64,000 nucleotides of DNA, from the NCBI GenBank assembly GCA_900660155.1, contig CABFPE010000348.1:149271-213270 (forward strand), read 5' to 3'. The position numbers and the translations under genes were made by a program. The notes under the pieces were generated by a model that was given only the letters and a program-made list of their open reading frames with translations, was not told the DNA's origin and ran no database searches. Every line of letters starts with the position of its first letter. Within the stretch, counting starts at the first letter, position 1. This document shows positions 44,591 to 56,270 of the stretch, in pieces. This DNA is from Hofstenia miamia. Lineage: Eukaryota; Xenacoelomorpha; Acoela; Hofsteniidae.

Positions 44591-45085
44591 TCAGATCCTC
44601 TATTTGAAAACGATGGCAGCAAGCGAAACCATTAAGGTATTCAAAATACCAAAAAAGAAAATAGTATGGAAGTATACGTGAACATTACATATCTAAGTAA
44701 CAAAGTTTTCAAAAAAAGAGTGAAAAATCTGAAAACAAGGTACAAAATACTAAAATCACACAGATTTTTACATTACTTAAAACAATAGCTATTCTCGTAA
44801 AAAAATACGATATTCCAAAAAACTTAGTTTCATCCCTTGTGTAAAAGCACGCATGTTATGATTGCGATAAATATTATATCGGTGAAACTAAAAGACATTT
44901 GGAAATATGATCTAATGTGAGCACTTAGGATGTCATCCAAGTTCAGAAATGGTTACCAATCAACTTCAAAATTAAGGAAGATCAATTTAAAATTGTACTA
45001 AGAACAGAACATTAACAAAATTGCAGAGGCAATATACAGAAATAAAAAACCCAGGATAAATTAGTAAATCGAAAACAAAGTATGA
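44590..45085 (+). mobile_element. Penelope-like element, C-terminal GIY-YIG endonuclease fragment
   Basis: The frame around 44650-44910 reads VNITYLSNKVFKKRVKNLKT, KKYDIPKNLVSSL, then CYDCDKYYIGETKRHLEI (about 44855-44908). A Cys-x2-Cys pair followed by YIGET-x-RHLE is characteristic of the GIY-YIG endonuclease attached to Penelope-like reverse transcriptases. The following text (INFKIKEDQFKIVLRTEH) fits the rest of that domain. The reverse-transcriptase part is absent and the fragment is broken at several places. Confidence 0.7.
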
Positions 45086-46040
45086 AGACTTTAAATTTAT
45101 TTTAAATGTATGTAAATTCATTTACCAAATATTTTTTAAGCTAAATATTTTTTAAGCTGATTAACATGGTAATACATGGAAAGAGATTTTTAAGAATAAT
45201 AAGATTTTCAATGATTTAAGTGATGTATAGTTAATTTGTAAGCAAAATAGAAATATTAGCGTAGGTGTCTAATAATCTATTGTATTTTAAGCAGAAAATC
45301 GAATTAGCACAGTAATTTTGGACTAGTTTATGTCTTGAAGTTAAATAATCTCGTTGATCATAAAGTAGACTGCTGATCACTGTCAGATTGAAGGTTATCA
45401 TTGTTATGCATTTCATTCTGAGACATACAAATACATTCTTCATTACATCTCTGACTTGATTTTTTATCAATTTGCTGCTTCTTTATCTGTTTCATTGCAA
45501 GAATTCTTAATAATACCGTTAATTTCCCTCTTCAAATCTTCTTCATTTTGAGTATTACTTGATACCCATTATCGAAGAATTTAGTACAAAGACAAATAAT
45601 GTATTTTCCAAATGGTTATAATAATTTTAAGCATCTAAACGAAAATGACAGCTGAAGTTATAACCTCAAATGTTTTTCTATCTTCAATTTCTTTAATCAA
45701 TGTATTAGAGATAGATTTGGCAATTGTATCCAACGTAATCATTATGAAAAACTGCATGCAATGAATTTATAATTACAATGATGCAGAAATGCATAAAAAA
45801 TGCACATTGAATTTCATACGTAGTCCTTACCATAAGTTTCAAATGCTAAGAAACCTTAGTCAGTTAATTTAAACAATTCATTAGATAAAATTGAAGGCTG
45901 GCATGCAATGTCGGTTTGCTAAATTCTATCAATATCAATCATTGATGTAAATATTTTAACTGTAGGCCATAAATTTTTGTGACTTATGCTGGCCTTTGCA
46001 CTTTGCTTACACGACACTCTTAAAAAGAATACAAATATTA
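45086..46040 (-). pseudogene. Exon-like blocks of an unidentified gene, right-hand copy
   Basis: Inverse of about 1550-2418. The block like 1965-2162 lies at about 45590-45370 and the block like 1554-1741 at about 46018-45835. The first is further damaged here by an extra frame change near the AGCAAATTGATAAAAAAT text. The in-frame stop after the MIDIDRI text is shared with the left copy. Identity unknown. Confidence 0.4.
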
Positions 46041-46726
46041 TTAGTACAATGACATAATAGTTCTTAAAAGTGCAAATTTTAAAACTTAGAACGCGCTTAG
46101 CCTACCAGCAATCGAAATAGAAACACTATATATTCATTGATATTAGGAAATGTTTTCTAACAAAACTTCAAGATATTTTTTAAATTACGCAGTAAATATG
46201 TAAGCACTGCAGTATTTAAAAAGAAATATGCTATAAAAAATATCATTGTTAGCACAAAATATTACAGAATACAATACGAGCACAGCTCTTTAACTTTCTA
46301 ATTCAGTTTTGGGAGAAGAAAAAGTACATGTGACATATTAATAAATTTAGAAGAAGTTAAGCCAAGCAAATTTAAAAATTTTCAGCGCAATATAATTTAT
46401 TACTTGCCTATTATAAAATATTTGCATTAAAAAATATTTTGCAATATGGATTATAGGTATATTTAATTAGGAAAACCAAATGTGAAAAATTTCAAACTTG
46501 ATTCTCAAACAAAAATTGTAACAAGCAATCTGCAAAATTTTAAATATAAAATTATGTTAATGAAACTGATTATATTATATAAAAATTCAATTTAAAATTT
46601 AATTATATTTTTTGTTTCTATTTTACATTTTGTTGAAAACTTTTTGGAATGAAATTAGTTCTACAATGATTTTAATAAAAAATGTAGAAATATTTTAGTA
46701 ATTAATAATGATTTGTAATATTATAG

Positions 46727-46975
46727 TTATAATGTTTGTATGTTCTGATACCGTTGGCGAGTGGCACAAATGTTCCGCCAACAATAATAGCTTCCGCCGT
46801 TGCTGCCCCAATTGTTGAAACCCACAGAGAGGCCACGAACTTTTGTAATTTGATAGTAATCATAATATGCAAATGAAATTGTTTCATATTTCTGACACAA
46901 TATTTTGTCGATAGATGTCTCACTAGAATGTGAGACATACACTATAGAAACAGCTTTTTTACAGAATGTAAGCAT
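46727..46975 (-). other. GC-richer ORF island, unidentified
   Basis: Within very AT-rich DNA, 46745-46835 is distinctly GC-richer. Two overlapping minus-strand frames are open. One reads VRGLSVGFNNWGSNGGSYYC then WRNICATRQRYQ; the other reads KFVASLWVSTIGAATAEAII then VGGTFVPLANG, and would be hydrophobic. An acceptor-like TATCAAATTACAAAAG precedes the GC-rich part. Neither frame is recognised. It could be a coding exon or a fragment of an inserted element. Confidence 0.25.
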
Positions 46976-48630
46976 ACGTTTCCTTGAAGAAACATTAGGA
47001 ATGATAGACTATGCTTAATCTAGTTCTTAGAGTACACCATTTTACAGATAACTATGAATTAAAAAATTTTATCTTAATATCTAAATTTATTGCTCTCAAA
47101 AATTTACAATGATTTTTCGATTTGAAATCAATGTAAACTCTATGTAATGTGGAGCAATATGTTTATAATGTGGAAATGTGTTTAGCTAACAAGTCTTTGT
47201 GGGAAGATGCCAGATAAGGTAATAGCGACATCACAAATCAATTAAGTTGTGTTCTATCAGACATGTATTCTATTTCATTTTTGGTCGCTTAATTTCTAAG
47301 ATTGCACGTTGGAAGAAATTCAATAAGTGTTTTTAAAATTTCTTAGTGTGTGTACAGCAGGTTGGAAAATGGGTTAATTTTTTTAACCTGCTGCCCAAAC
47401 CGACTCGTCTGGCACTGATCCACGATCTGACTATATCAAGGAAAGATTACTAGCATAATTCCTACAAAATATTGTAACAAAAAAGTTTCACTAAAAATAT
47501 TGTCTAGTTTGAACAGGTTTTGGACTGAGATTTTTTATGTGATCAAAATATTTCTTGGTTTAAGCATTTTGAAATATATATATATGATAAAAAGAATATC
47601 CTATGTTCCCAATTTTCATGTAAGCCTGCCTTTCCTGTTTGGTGGTATCTTTTTAAGGACTACGTAAAACTGCTGGAAACGTTCCATAAGATTGTCTTCC
47701 ACTGAATTACATTTAGATACGATTAATAAAAATGCAATTATCTCTTCGACGAGATTATGAATATTTTATTTCATTCCATAAAGCATTACATCAAAAGTGT
47801 TAAATTGATATGCTTTTCTTTGCTTACTAGTATTTTCTGAGAAGCAATGAAAACGCTTTGTTTAATGTGAAGCAGTTACTCCTGCTAGCTATCTTCGAAA
47901 AATTTGCATTTCAAGAAATTTGTCTAAATACCCAATAATATTTGCAAGAATCCAAAAAAAAATGTGTAGGAAGACAGCAAAATTATAAAGAAGATATTCA
48001 ACTCTCTATGAGAAGTATGTACTATAATTCATATTAACATTTTATTTTGTAGATAGCTTCATAATGTTAATATAATTTACATTATGCAACTAAAATCTTT
48101 TACTGCTACTACTTTAAATTAAAAAATTCAAAAATAATTTAAAAATAATTTAAAAAAATTAAAAAGAATTTCAATAATTCAAATATTGGATTTGTAACAT
48201 TTTAAAATGGAATTTTTAACCAATTTTATTTTGCGAAATCACTTCCAAATATTGAATGTTGTTTATTTCTGCCGGAATTCTTCCACATCACAGAATTTGT
48301 TGAATACAAAACACCAATCAATTCCATTAAATTTAGAATGAAGAAATATACGTTTGTACTAAAATAAGAAGAAAATTAGGAAACAATTTAATTTTCTTCA
48401 TTCATTTGGAAATTTTCTCTAAATGATGGTTTTGATGAGAAATAAAATAATAATTTAGAATAGAATGAATATCAAAATGCTTACTCTATACATCTATCCG
48501 AAAATTCTTTGCTTCACAGAAGTTTGACAAATTAATAAATATTTATCATCAAACGTTTCTTTATGTAATTAAGATAAAAGAAACTGAAAATATTTCAACA
48601 GACAAAGTTTATATGAGTTTTTTGAAATGT
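46976..48630. other. Unassigned AT-rich interval
   Basis: No gene was recognised. One perfect 9-bp hairpin stem is present (CAGCAGGTT 47355-47363 with AACCTGCTG 47385-47393, loop 21 bases), too short to call an RNA gene. The area around 48100-48240 is an AAAATT-rich low-complexity run. Confidence 0.5.
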
Positions 48631-48639
48631 CGGTGTTAT

Positions 48640-49020
48640 GATGGCCATGGTGATAATCATGATTGAACAAATTCAATGCATGTAATAATCAAACTATAAT
48701 TACATCAGCTTTCCTGTTAAAGTTACATATTTTAAATATGTTACTATTTAATTAATGGCATCATTAGTGGAACCAGGTTGACATGACTTGACCTCCCCCA
48801 AATCAATGGGCAGATAATCAATTTTCTAAAATAATGTCGGTCTGAGTATCATTGCAAAAGTGTTCAATACATTGCAAAGAGGGGCCAAGTCATGTCGAGA
48901 ATGAGTTGACACTAGGTGTAGTTGGTCCGGATCTGGTTTACATGTTGAAATTTTTGGTCCAGAAAATTAAATTTTGGTTCGTCAGTTCAATACACTGTAT
49001 GTTGAAAGTATTTATTTGGT
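48640..49020. repeat. Dispersed direct repeat, copy 1
   Basis: About 380 bp containing TTAAATATGTTACTATTTAA, GTCGAGAATGAGTTGA and GTGTAGTTGGTCCGG. It matches 50190-50560 in the same orientation at moderate identity. It is interrupted at 49024 by a separate GC-rich insertion. Confidence 0.7.
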
Positions 49021-49023
49021 GCC

Positions 49024-49068
49024 CAGTGGCGCAGCCAATGGGGTGGCACACTGGGCACGTGCCACCCC
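49024..49068. repeat. GC-rich transposon-terminus-like hairpin
   Basis: Starts CAGTGGCGCAGCCA, a form common at hAT-type termini. It contains a perfect 10-bp inverted repeat (GGGGTGGCAC 49040-49049, GTGCCACCCC 49059-49068, loop 9 bases). It breaks the surrounding direct repeat. The other end of the putative element was not found. Confidence 0.4.
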
Positions 49069-50189
49069 CGAAATTGAAGGACAAAAAAAATTCTGAACAA
49101 AAGTTAAAAATGCTTTAATGCTGGAATTTACATTGATATCACACTGTTTCTTCCGCTGAAAGGCATAAAATAAATTTGTTTGCACACCAACAAATTTATC
49201 CCACGAAAATTCACCCCAGCCCCTTTTCATGTTTGTCAATTTAATTTTTGTCAAGGAATTTTTTTATAAGGCAATAAAATTCTTTTCTATTTTCAGTGAA
49301 CATTATGTCTATATTATAGGTATCAAAAATTTAAATTTATCAACGTTCAAAATTAAAAAAATCTATTTTGTGCCCATAACGAAATGAAATCCTGGCTGTG
49401 TGCCTTTTGGTGCTGTTTCCGAAAATAAATTTTGGTCCTGGTAGTTGTTAGTGTCTTTCGTTTTGCTATCACATTATCACGCATCAAGTTAGAATTTTTC
49501 GATTAATGACGAAAATATTAAATGTAGTGAAATATTAAAAATTGGAATATTTATCTGAAGCTTAACACCTCAAATTAACTGGCGAAATTAACATTAAGTG
49601 TATTATTTTTAAACAAATAGAATGCCTAATGTATAAGACAATAATTTGAGAATTCTTATGCACATATAGTTAGCTTGTCCCGAAACATTTGGTCCCGGCC
49701 CTGCTCCGTATCTGACCCCGAATTATTACTTTTTATCCCAGTATTTGGTCCCAGATAAAGGAGTGGAGCAGAATAGCGGTCCCACTAAACTCTATTTTGT
49801 TTATTATTGTTTGATTCATTTTCTTCTAAAACAAATATATTTGTTACTAGTATCATTATTTTTAAAGTCGACAGTAAACAAATTCGATTATTAACATCCG
49901 CATTGATTTCAATTCGCTTAGTGAATGCATCGTCCACCTTTAATATATATAATAGCATGTGTATGTGATAAAATTTCTTCATTAATATGCTGTTGCTGAA
50001 AAAAATCATGCAAATATAGGTTATTGAACTTTTGCACTTAGACTATTTCCTATAATGAGTCGTGTGAGTTTTTGATTAAAAGCAACAATGGAGCTAAAAT
50101 TACTTCAATTTAATTTCAGAAATATTTTGTACTCATACTACAAAATTCATCCAGTAGATGGCTAACTAAAACTTCAATTAAATTTCGTG

Positions 50190-50560
50190 TAATGCATGTA
50201 CTAATCCAATTATAATTACATCAGATTTTTTGTTAAAGCTACACATCTTAAATATGTTACTATTTAATTATTTTCATTGGTAGTTGAAGCAGGTTGACAC
50301 GACTTGAACTCCTCAAAGCAAAGAGCAGACAAATATTTTTCTAAAATAATGTTGGTCTGGCTAGGAGCACCATTTTAAATGTGTTGAATACATTGCAAAA
50401 TGGGGCTCAATTGAGGTCGAGAATGAGTTGAAGCTAGAGATGTGCGAGACTAGTTGTAGTTGGTCCGGGTCCCGTTCAGTCTATGTTTTAAAAGTTTTTT
50501 CTTTGGTCATGAAAATTCAATTTCGGTCAGCAGTTTATTGAAAACTCAGTGTTGTGCATG
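50190..50560. repeat. Dispersed direct repeat, copy 2
   Basis: Counterpart of 48640-49020, including TTAAATATGTTACTATTTAA and GTCGAGAATGAGTTGAAG. A third, more decayed copy may follow at about 50555-50725 (GTCGAGAATGACTTAATAG). Confidence 0.65.
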
Positions 50561-51239
50561 CTAATGATGATAATGACAGAATCAATCAAATCTGAATTGC
50601 TATCAGCTGTGCTGTTTAAGGCTACATGCCTAAAATATTACTATAAAGGTTTTTGCATGAGTATACGGAGAAGGTTGCAAAAAGTGGGGGTAAAAAATTA
50701 TGTCGAGAATGACTTAATAGACAGTGTTTGTAAAAAACCATAAAGTATGCTAAAACAATATTTGAAAGTGAATAACTATGAAGAACAAATTCAAATTTAG
50801 CAAAGGAAAAAATATATTTTTTCACATTATGAAATATGTGCATTCTAAAAGAGGATGTGAATTTTTGAGATCTTTCCTCAAACATTGAGGGCATATCTCC
50901 ACTATTGGTATAATATATTTTGATCTATGAAATCACATATTAGACAAATTATACAGAAAAACATTCAGTTTCAGTAAAAACATTGTTAAATTTCTAGAAT
51001 GGTGGTGAAAAAAAATAATTGAGTTTGGTTCCACAATAACATCATGATAAAATAGTTTGATGCTCCGGGCAATACATTTTCTATAGCAGAGTGCTGTTAA
51101 AAGGTTCTTAATAAAATGTAACCAAGACAATGTTCATTAAAAGCTTTAATATATTTTATGTACCTGTTGGACAAATCCACAACAATAATAATTAGATATG
51201 GCTAATTGGTCCATTATCATTCAGTTTCCAATTATGGTT

Positions 51240-53050
51240 GTTGAAATATCTTAGGCCATCTGACCAATACTGATTTTGGTATGTAGACGACCCTTCTGGT
51301 GTGTAATCAAGAAATTGAAATCATTGAGACATTCAATCCAGTGGGCGAAGATGTTTGATTGGTCCCTGGAGAAATTTTTAAGCCACATGAGGTCACTGTT
51401 GTTAGTTGCAACTCTAAAATTCTTCCCTAGCAGGAAGTAGCAGAATTTTCGTAGACTCAACCAGAGCTAACATCTCAATTTTTGTAGCTCCATAGTTTTC
51501 TTTGTAAGAGAACAGTTTCCAACTAAAATACTGCATGGGGAGCTCTACTCTGCTCTTTATTTGGCTTAAAACACTGCTGATCACCATGGTACTGGCGTCA
51601 CAATCTAGAGTGAACTCCAGGTCATAATCAGTAGTGTTCAAGCTGGGTAGCTGATGGAGCTCATGCTTGATGACATCCAGCCCACTCTGCTCCTCCCATG
51701 TCCATTAAAATTTGACATTTTTCGATAACAAATGTGAGATATGCTTTGTTTTCTCAGCTAGTTCAGGAAGAAGCATCACAGTAATTCAGGAAGCCCATTA
51801 ATCTTTGTGCATTCTCTATTGGAGAGATAATACTGCAAGCATCATTCTAAGTCAATATTTTCCCTTGACTCACAATGCATCCCAAAAAGATAACTTCCCT
51901 CTGCAGTATTGTGCACTTGTTGCCATTCACCTTAAGACCAGTTCTCTTAATAATTCCAATGTCCACTGCAACTTATCTTCAATATGCAATAGAGAGTACA
52001 TGTCTTTTTTGTGATATTATTTAGTTGGCAGAAGTTGACATACGGCCAATTGCAACTCCCTTGCTTAATGAAAATGGTAGGGTGCATAAGGGCTATTGCT
52101 ACGCTGCACAACACCATTGATAATCAAATTGCTTAAGTACTTCTTGTATTCTTATTTCATATTTTTAAATTTTGGTAGCACAATGTACTCAGTAGCAGTA
52201 GGCTCAGGATGCAAAATAGAATTGGCAAAATGGGGATCTTGTGAGCCTGATGGGTCTGTTGGAGAACCATCAGTTTGATAAGTGACCATGAGAAGTGAGC
52301 TGCTTACAATGGGAGCAGGAGTAAGCATTATTGAGCTAAGAGTACATAAGTTGAAAGAGTTGTGGGAGAGTTCAATGAGCTCACATAAGTGGGAGTAGTT
52401 GCTGTGGTCGTAGCAGCTTGGACAAAGCTCACAGAATTATTAAGTGAAGATGAGGGCCCTCTCACTCTAGCATCTAAACTCACTGCATGGGCCACTTCAC
52501 AAATTGCAGGATTATTATTGGTGAGTTGATGGGTGAGCAGGGTGACTTTATTGGAAAACTGGCTCTTAAAAGCTTGCATGGCTTCTGCAAATTATTGACA
52601 GGAAATAAGTCCAGGATCACATTGTCAAGGCCCAAAGTTGGGTGCAAAGGAATGTGTTAAAGACAATCAAGGTACAAGCTCAGTCTCACAGTTCAATGTG
52701 GCTTGCATATGGCTTCAAAGGAGGGCAACCTTCTTAGCCAGAGCATCCTTCATTTCTTGAAGTTCCTTTTCTCACAGACATACCTCACCACAAAACAGGA
52801 AAAGGAAATCTACTGATGCACTTCCTATTGAGAAAGAGACACCTGTTTAACAAGGAACTTCACCTAAGATAATCATCTTGATTCAGACTCCAGAGGTTTG
52901 GGATGGAGTTGAATCTAGCCATTTACAGTGGGGGCTCTGACAGGGGAGCCAAGACTTGGATGCAGGAGCAGGGCCAAAGTACAGTGTCTACAGAGAGTGC
53001 AGACAACAAGGTAGAGGATGGGTCTCCATCCTTTTCCAAGAAATGATAAA
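51240..53050 (-). mobile_element. Ty3/gypsy LTR retrotransposon fossil (pol fragment)
   Basis: Minus-strand remnant of a Ty3/gypsy-type element. The best-preserved part is the RNase H region at about 51250-51640, recognisable from family text such as FTLDCDAS and KENYGATKIEMLAL. Reverse-transcriptase-like text follows at higher coordinates and an unassigned gag/protease-side region reaches about 53050. No LTRs were identified at its ends. It is broken in several places and looks old. Confidence 0.7.
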
Positions 53051-54237
53051 GTTCAATAAAAATAAAATTGAACAGTAAAATCAGTGGTAACTGTAAAACA
53101 AAGTTCCAAAATTAGAGAAATTCCAAAAGATAACAAGTTATAGGGGTGGTTTTGGTGTATTCTTTGAATTGGTGATCAAGAGGTCTATTTAATTTAAAAG
53201 ACATGCTCAAAAGGCTTGCTTTACTAGCTTTTTGAGCCTTTTTCACATTGAATTAAAAAAACTATCTGTACTTTCATTTCAGTTTTGTACTGCAGCATGT
53301 ATTGCAATCAATTAGATATCTCTTTACCTTCACAGCTAAAATAGCAATGTTAGTTGCTTTCTTAGCTGTATTATTAAAAAAGTCTCACATGGTATTGAAT
53401 GTGACATAAATTTCATAATTGCTCACTTTAGTAATTTGAAAAAACAATTTTTAATTTCTTTCTTAATATGAGTGATCTTAACTTTTCATGCCAAGTAATC
53501 TTATGAAATTTATATCAAACCAATTCTATGGACAAAAAAATTTTACATAAGAACATAGGTCATTATATATTGGCTGAATTTTATATGAATATTATACACT
53601 TATAAAGATAACTCTCACTGAAAAAATATGGCCCTTACAAATTTTCAAGTCACTATGAAATACCTCTAAAACTTATTCTATGTGTGCTAATAGTTGCATT
53701 TATGGATATTTTATGTAGGGTTTTCAGGAAAGCTTCTAAATTAAAATTTGCATTAAACTAATTATGAAATGTTATGAAATTTATAGAAAAGAGATTAAGA
53801 AACATTGTATATTTTTACACTAGATTTTGATAATTTACTTCAACATAAAAATGAAGCTCAAAATATCATTGCCTGCGCATTCAAATTTTGGTTAGAATGC
53901 TCTTGCATATTATTAGAATATGGAAAAAACTGAAAAACATTAATATTGTATTTAAAGCAAGCAGGCAATAACTTGTAAGCACACAAAGAAACAAACAAAC
54001 TTTTAACTTAACTAACCTGCACAAATAATTGCTAAAATTGGTAATAATAAAAAATTTCTTAGAAATTAAAAACCATACAGTCTTTATAATATAATATGCT
54101 TCCTCTTTAAGAAAAGGAAACCTTTTTTCACTGTCAGGTCCATCTGCTCTCAACTCCAACCTTTCCTCCATCCATTCATTGACAATGGAAATAAATGAAA
54201 ATATACAAATCCCTCTTAATTTGAGATCTAAATGAAA
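53051..54237. other. Unassigned AT-rich interval
   Basis: No recognised gene. The ORFs here are short and lysine/leucine-rich, as expected by chance in AT-rich DNA. Confidence 0.5.
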
Positions 54238-55150
54238 ATTAGAACAGAAATCAACTTATAAAGCCCTTACAAAAAATGAATTTCTTTACAGCAAATTCAT
54301 ATACTGTCACATTAAGTAAAAATTAAAATCAATAGCTCACAAATCATCTTAGCAATTGAAAAAAACACATTTATAAATAATCTTAAACCCCTACAATCCA
54401 AATAGGAATTCATTTTTTCAATTAAAACAATATTGAAACAGGGATTTGGAAATCTATCTGACAAAATTGCCATTTCTTCAAAAATTCATTCACTATTAAT
54501 CTTATTTCATCAAAAATGCAAAACAAGGATTACTCAAATTGAAAATTTATACTGACAATAGATTTAGAAGGTCCTAAAATAGGTATAAACTGCAGTTTTA
54601 AAAGAAAAATTAACTTATGGTGCCCTTATAAAAAAATGAATTTTTTACACCAACTTCCATAGACTGTCACATTAAGCAAAAATTAAAATTAATAGCTCAC
54701 AAATAAGTTTAGTAGGTGAAAAACACACTTTTAACTAATTTTAAACCCCTAATATCAAAATATGAATTCATTTTTCAATAAAGAAATTGCATACAATTCA
54801 ACAATTTACACTGAAATGACTGCTGCTCATAGTAAAAAGTTTTTTTTAATAGCAGAAATTGATTCAGAAGCTTTAAATTTAGGTATAATGACAAAGTTTC
54901 AACAAAAAATTGCCTTTGGGGATTCAAAAAATCAAACTTCTTAGAGCTAAGGAACCTTAAAGAAAATACCAATGTATTCAACAAAATTTGACAATACAAC
55001 CTCTAGATTGACTTGTAATGCTAAAGATTAAAATATGTAAATAAATTGAGACCTGTATAATCTAAATATGGAATTGGTTTTTCATTTTAACATGTAGTTA
55101 AAGAACAGTCTTAAAAGAAATCTTGCAAATTTGTGTTTCACATTTAATTC
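54238..55150. repeat. Degenerate tandem repeat, period about 360 bp
   Basis: Units start at about 54238 and 54600. Both carry CTGTCACATTAAG, then AAAATTAAAAT, AATAGCTCACAAAT, TTTTAAACCCCTA-like text and GAATTCATTTTTC. A third, weaker unit follows at about 54960-55150. No coding potential is shared between units. Confidence 0.7.
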
Positions 55151-55561
55151 ATTGAATGACAGTGAAAGGGCTTCTCAATCTAAAAATCCAATGCTAAAAA
55201 CACATTTCCAGTCTTTAATCAATGTTGATACACCAATCTTTACTGAGAAGTAGTAGTCAATGCTCTGAAAAACTTATATTATCAGAAACCCAGAAATCCC
55301 AGTATATTTAATAACTATGGCAAATCTCAAAGAAATTTGCAGAATGGATCACAGATATCAATAAATTGGAGTAAAATATAAATGAATTTTAAAGGTTTAT
55401 CAATAAATTTCTTTTGCAACCAACACCCAAGAAACAACCGTCAAAATTGAAATCACGTGTAAAAGGGGTAAAACCCCAAAGTACAACCCTCATCATTGGA
55501 AGCAGCATTTTGAAATACGCACGTTTGCATCATCTTCTTCACAATCAATTGACAACAATAC

Positions 55562-56062
55562 ACTCTTACCCAGGAAGCAACACCACTGAACTCACACGAA
55601 AAGTATCACTTTACCCAAAAACACACGTCAATACTGTCATCTTAAACACTGGCTTGATCGACGCTTTGAATGGCAACATCTCGAATTTCAAGTCAAATCT
55701 GCAAAACCTATTATCTGAAGTCCGTAGAAAATTCACTCCTAGTCGAATCTTTTTCTTTGAAATCACCCCTGTCTGTGCTGATGAAAACCTCTCCAAGAAC
55801 TTTGACATCAAAGAATGCANACTCTTACCCAGGAAGCAACACCACTGAACTTACATGAAAAGTATCACTTTACCCAAAAACACACGTCAATACTGTCATC
55901 TTAAACAATGGCTTGATCGACGCTTTGAATGGCAACATCTCGAATTTCAAGTCAAGTCTGCAAAACCTATTATCTGAAGTTCGTAGAAAAATCACTCCTA
56001 GTCGAATCTTTTTCTTCGAAATCACCCCTGTCTGTGCTGATGAAAACCTCTCCAAGAACTAC
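55562..56062. other. Assembly artefact: N at 55820 with about 240-bp duplicated flanks
   Basis: The text from ACTCTTACCCAGGAAGCAAC to CTCCAAGAAC occurs at about 55562-55800 and again at about 55821-56059 with only a few differences, with one N between. Confidence 0.85.
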
Positions 56063-56142
56063 TAGCCGCACAAATGTACAAATTTATCAATGACAATCAA
56101 ATTTTATCAAGTAATCAATTTGGATTTCGACCTAAATTCAGC

Positions 56143-56270
56143 NNNNNNNNNNNNNNNNNNNNNNNNNNNNNNNNNNNNNNNNNNNNNNNNNNNNNNNNNN
56201 NNNNNNNNNNNNNNNNNNNNNNNNNNNNNNNNNNNNNNNNNNNNNNNNNNNNNNNNNNNNNNNNNNNNNN
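56143..56270. other. Assembly gap, 128 N
   Basis: Falls inside the LINE reverse transcriptase, between the GFRPKF motif and the B-motif. The catalytic A-motif would lie in the gap. Confidence 0.99.

Noticed and set aside
45231-45470. Minus-strand 79-codon ORF (and 2017-2238 plus) as a protein
   Set aside because: Off-frame reading of the exon-like block. The better frame is the acidic one that follows the splice acceptor.
47355-47393. 9-bp hairpin as a microRNA precursor
   Set aside because: The stem is far too short for a microRNA precursor and no second copy or conservation is visible.
49012-49254. 80-codon minus-strand ORF
   Set aside because: It reads through the transposon-terminus hairpin; its C-terminal GVARAQCATPLAAPLGTK is the kind of translation such GC-rich ends commonly give.
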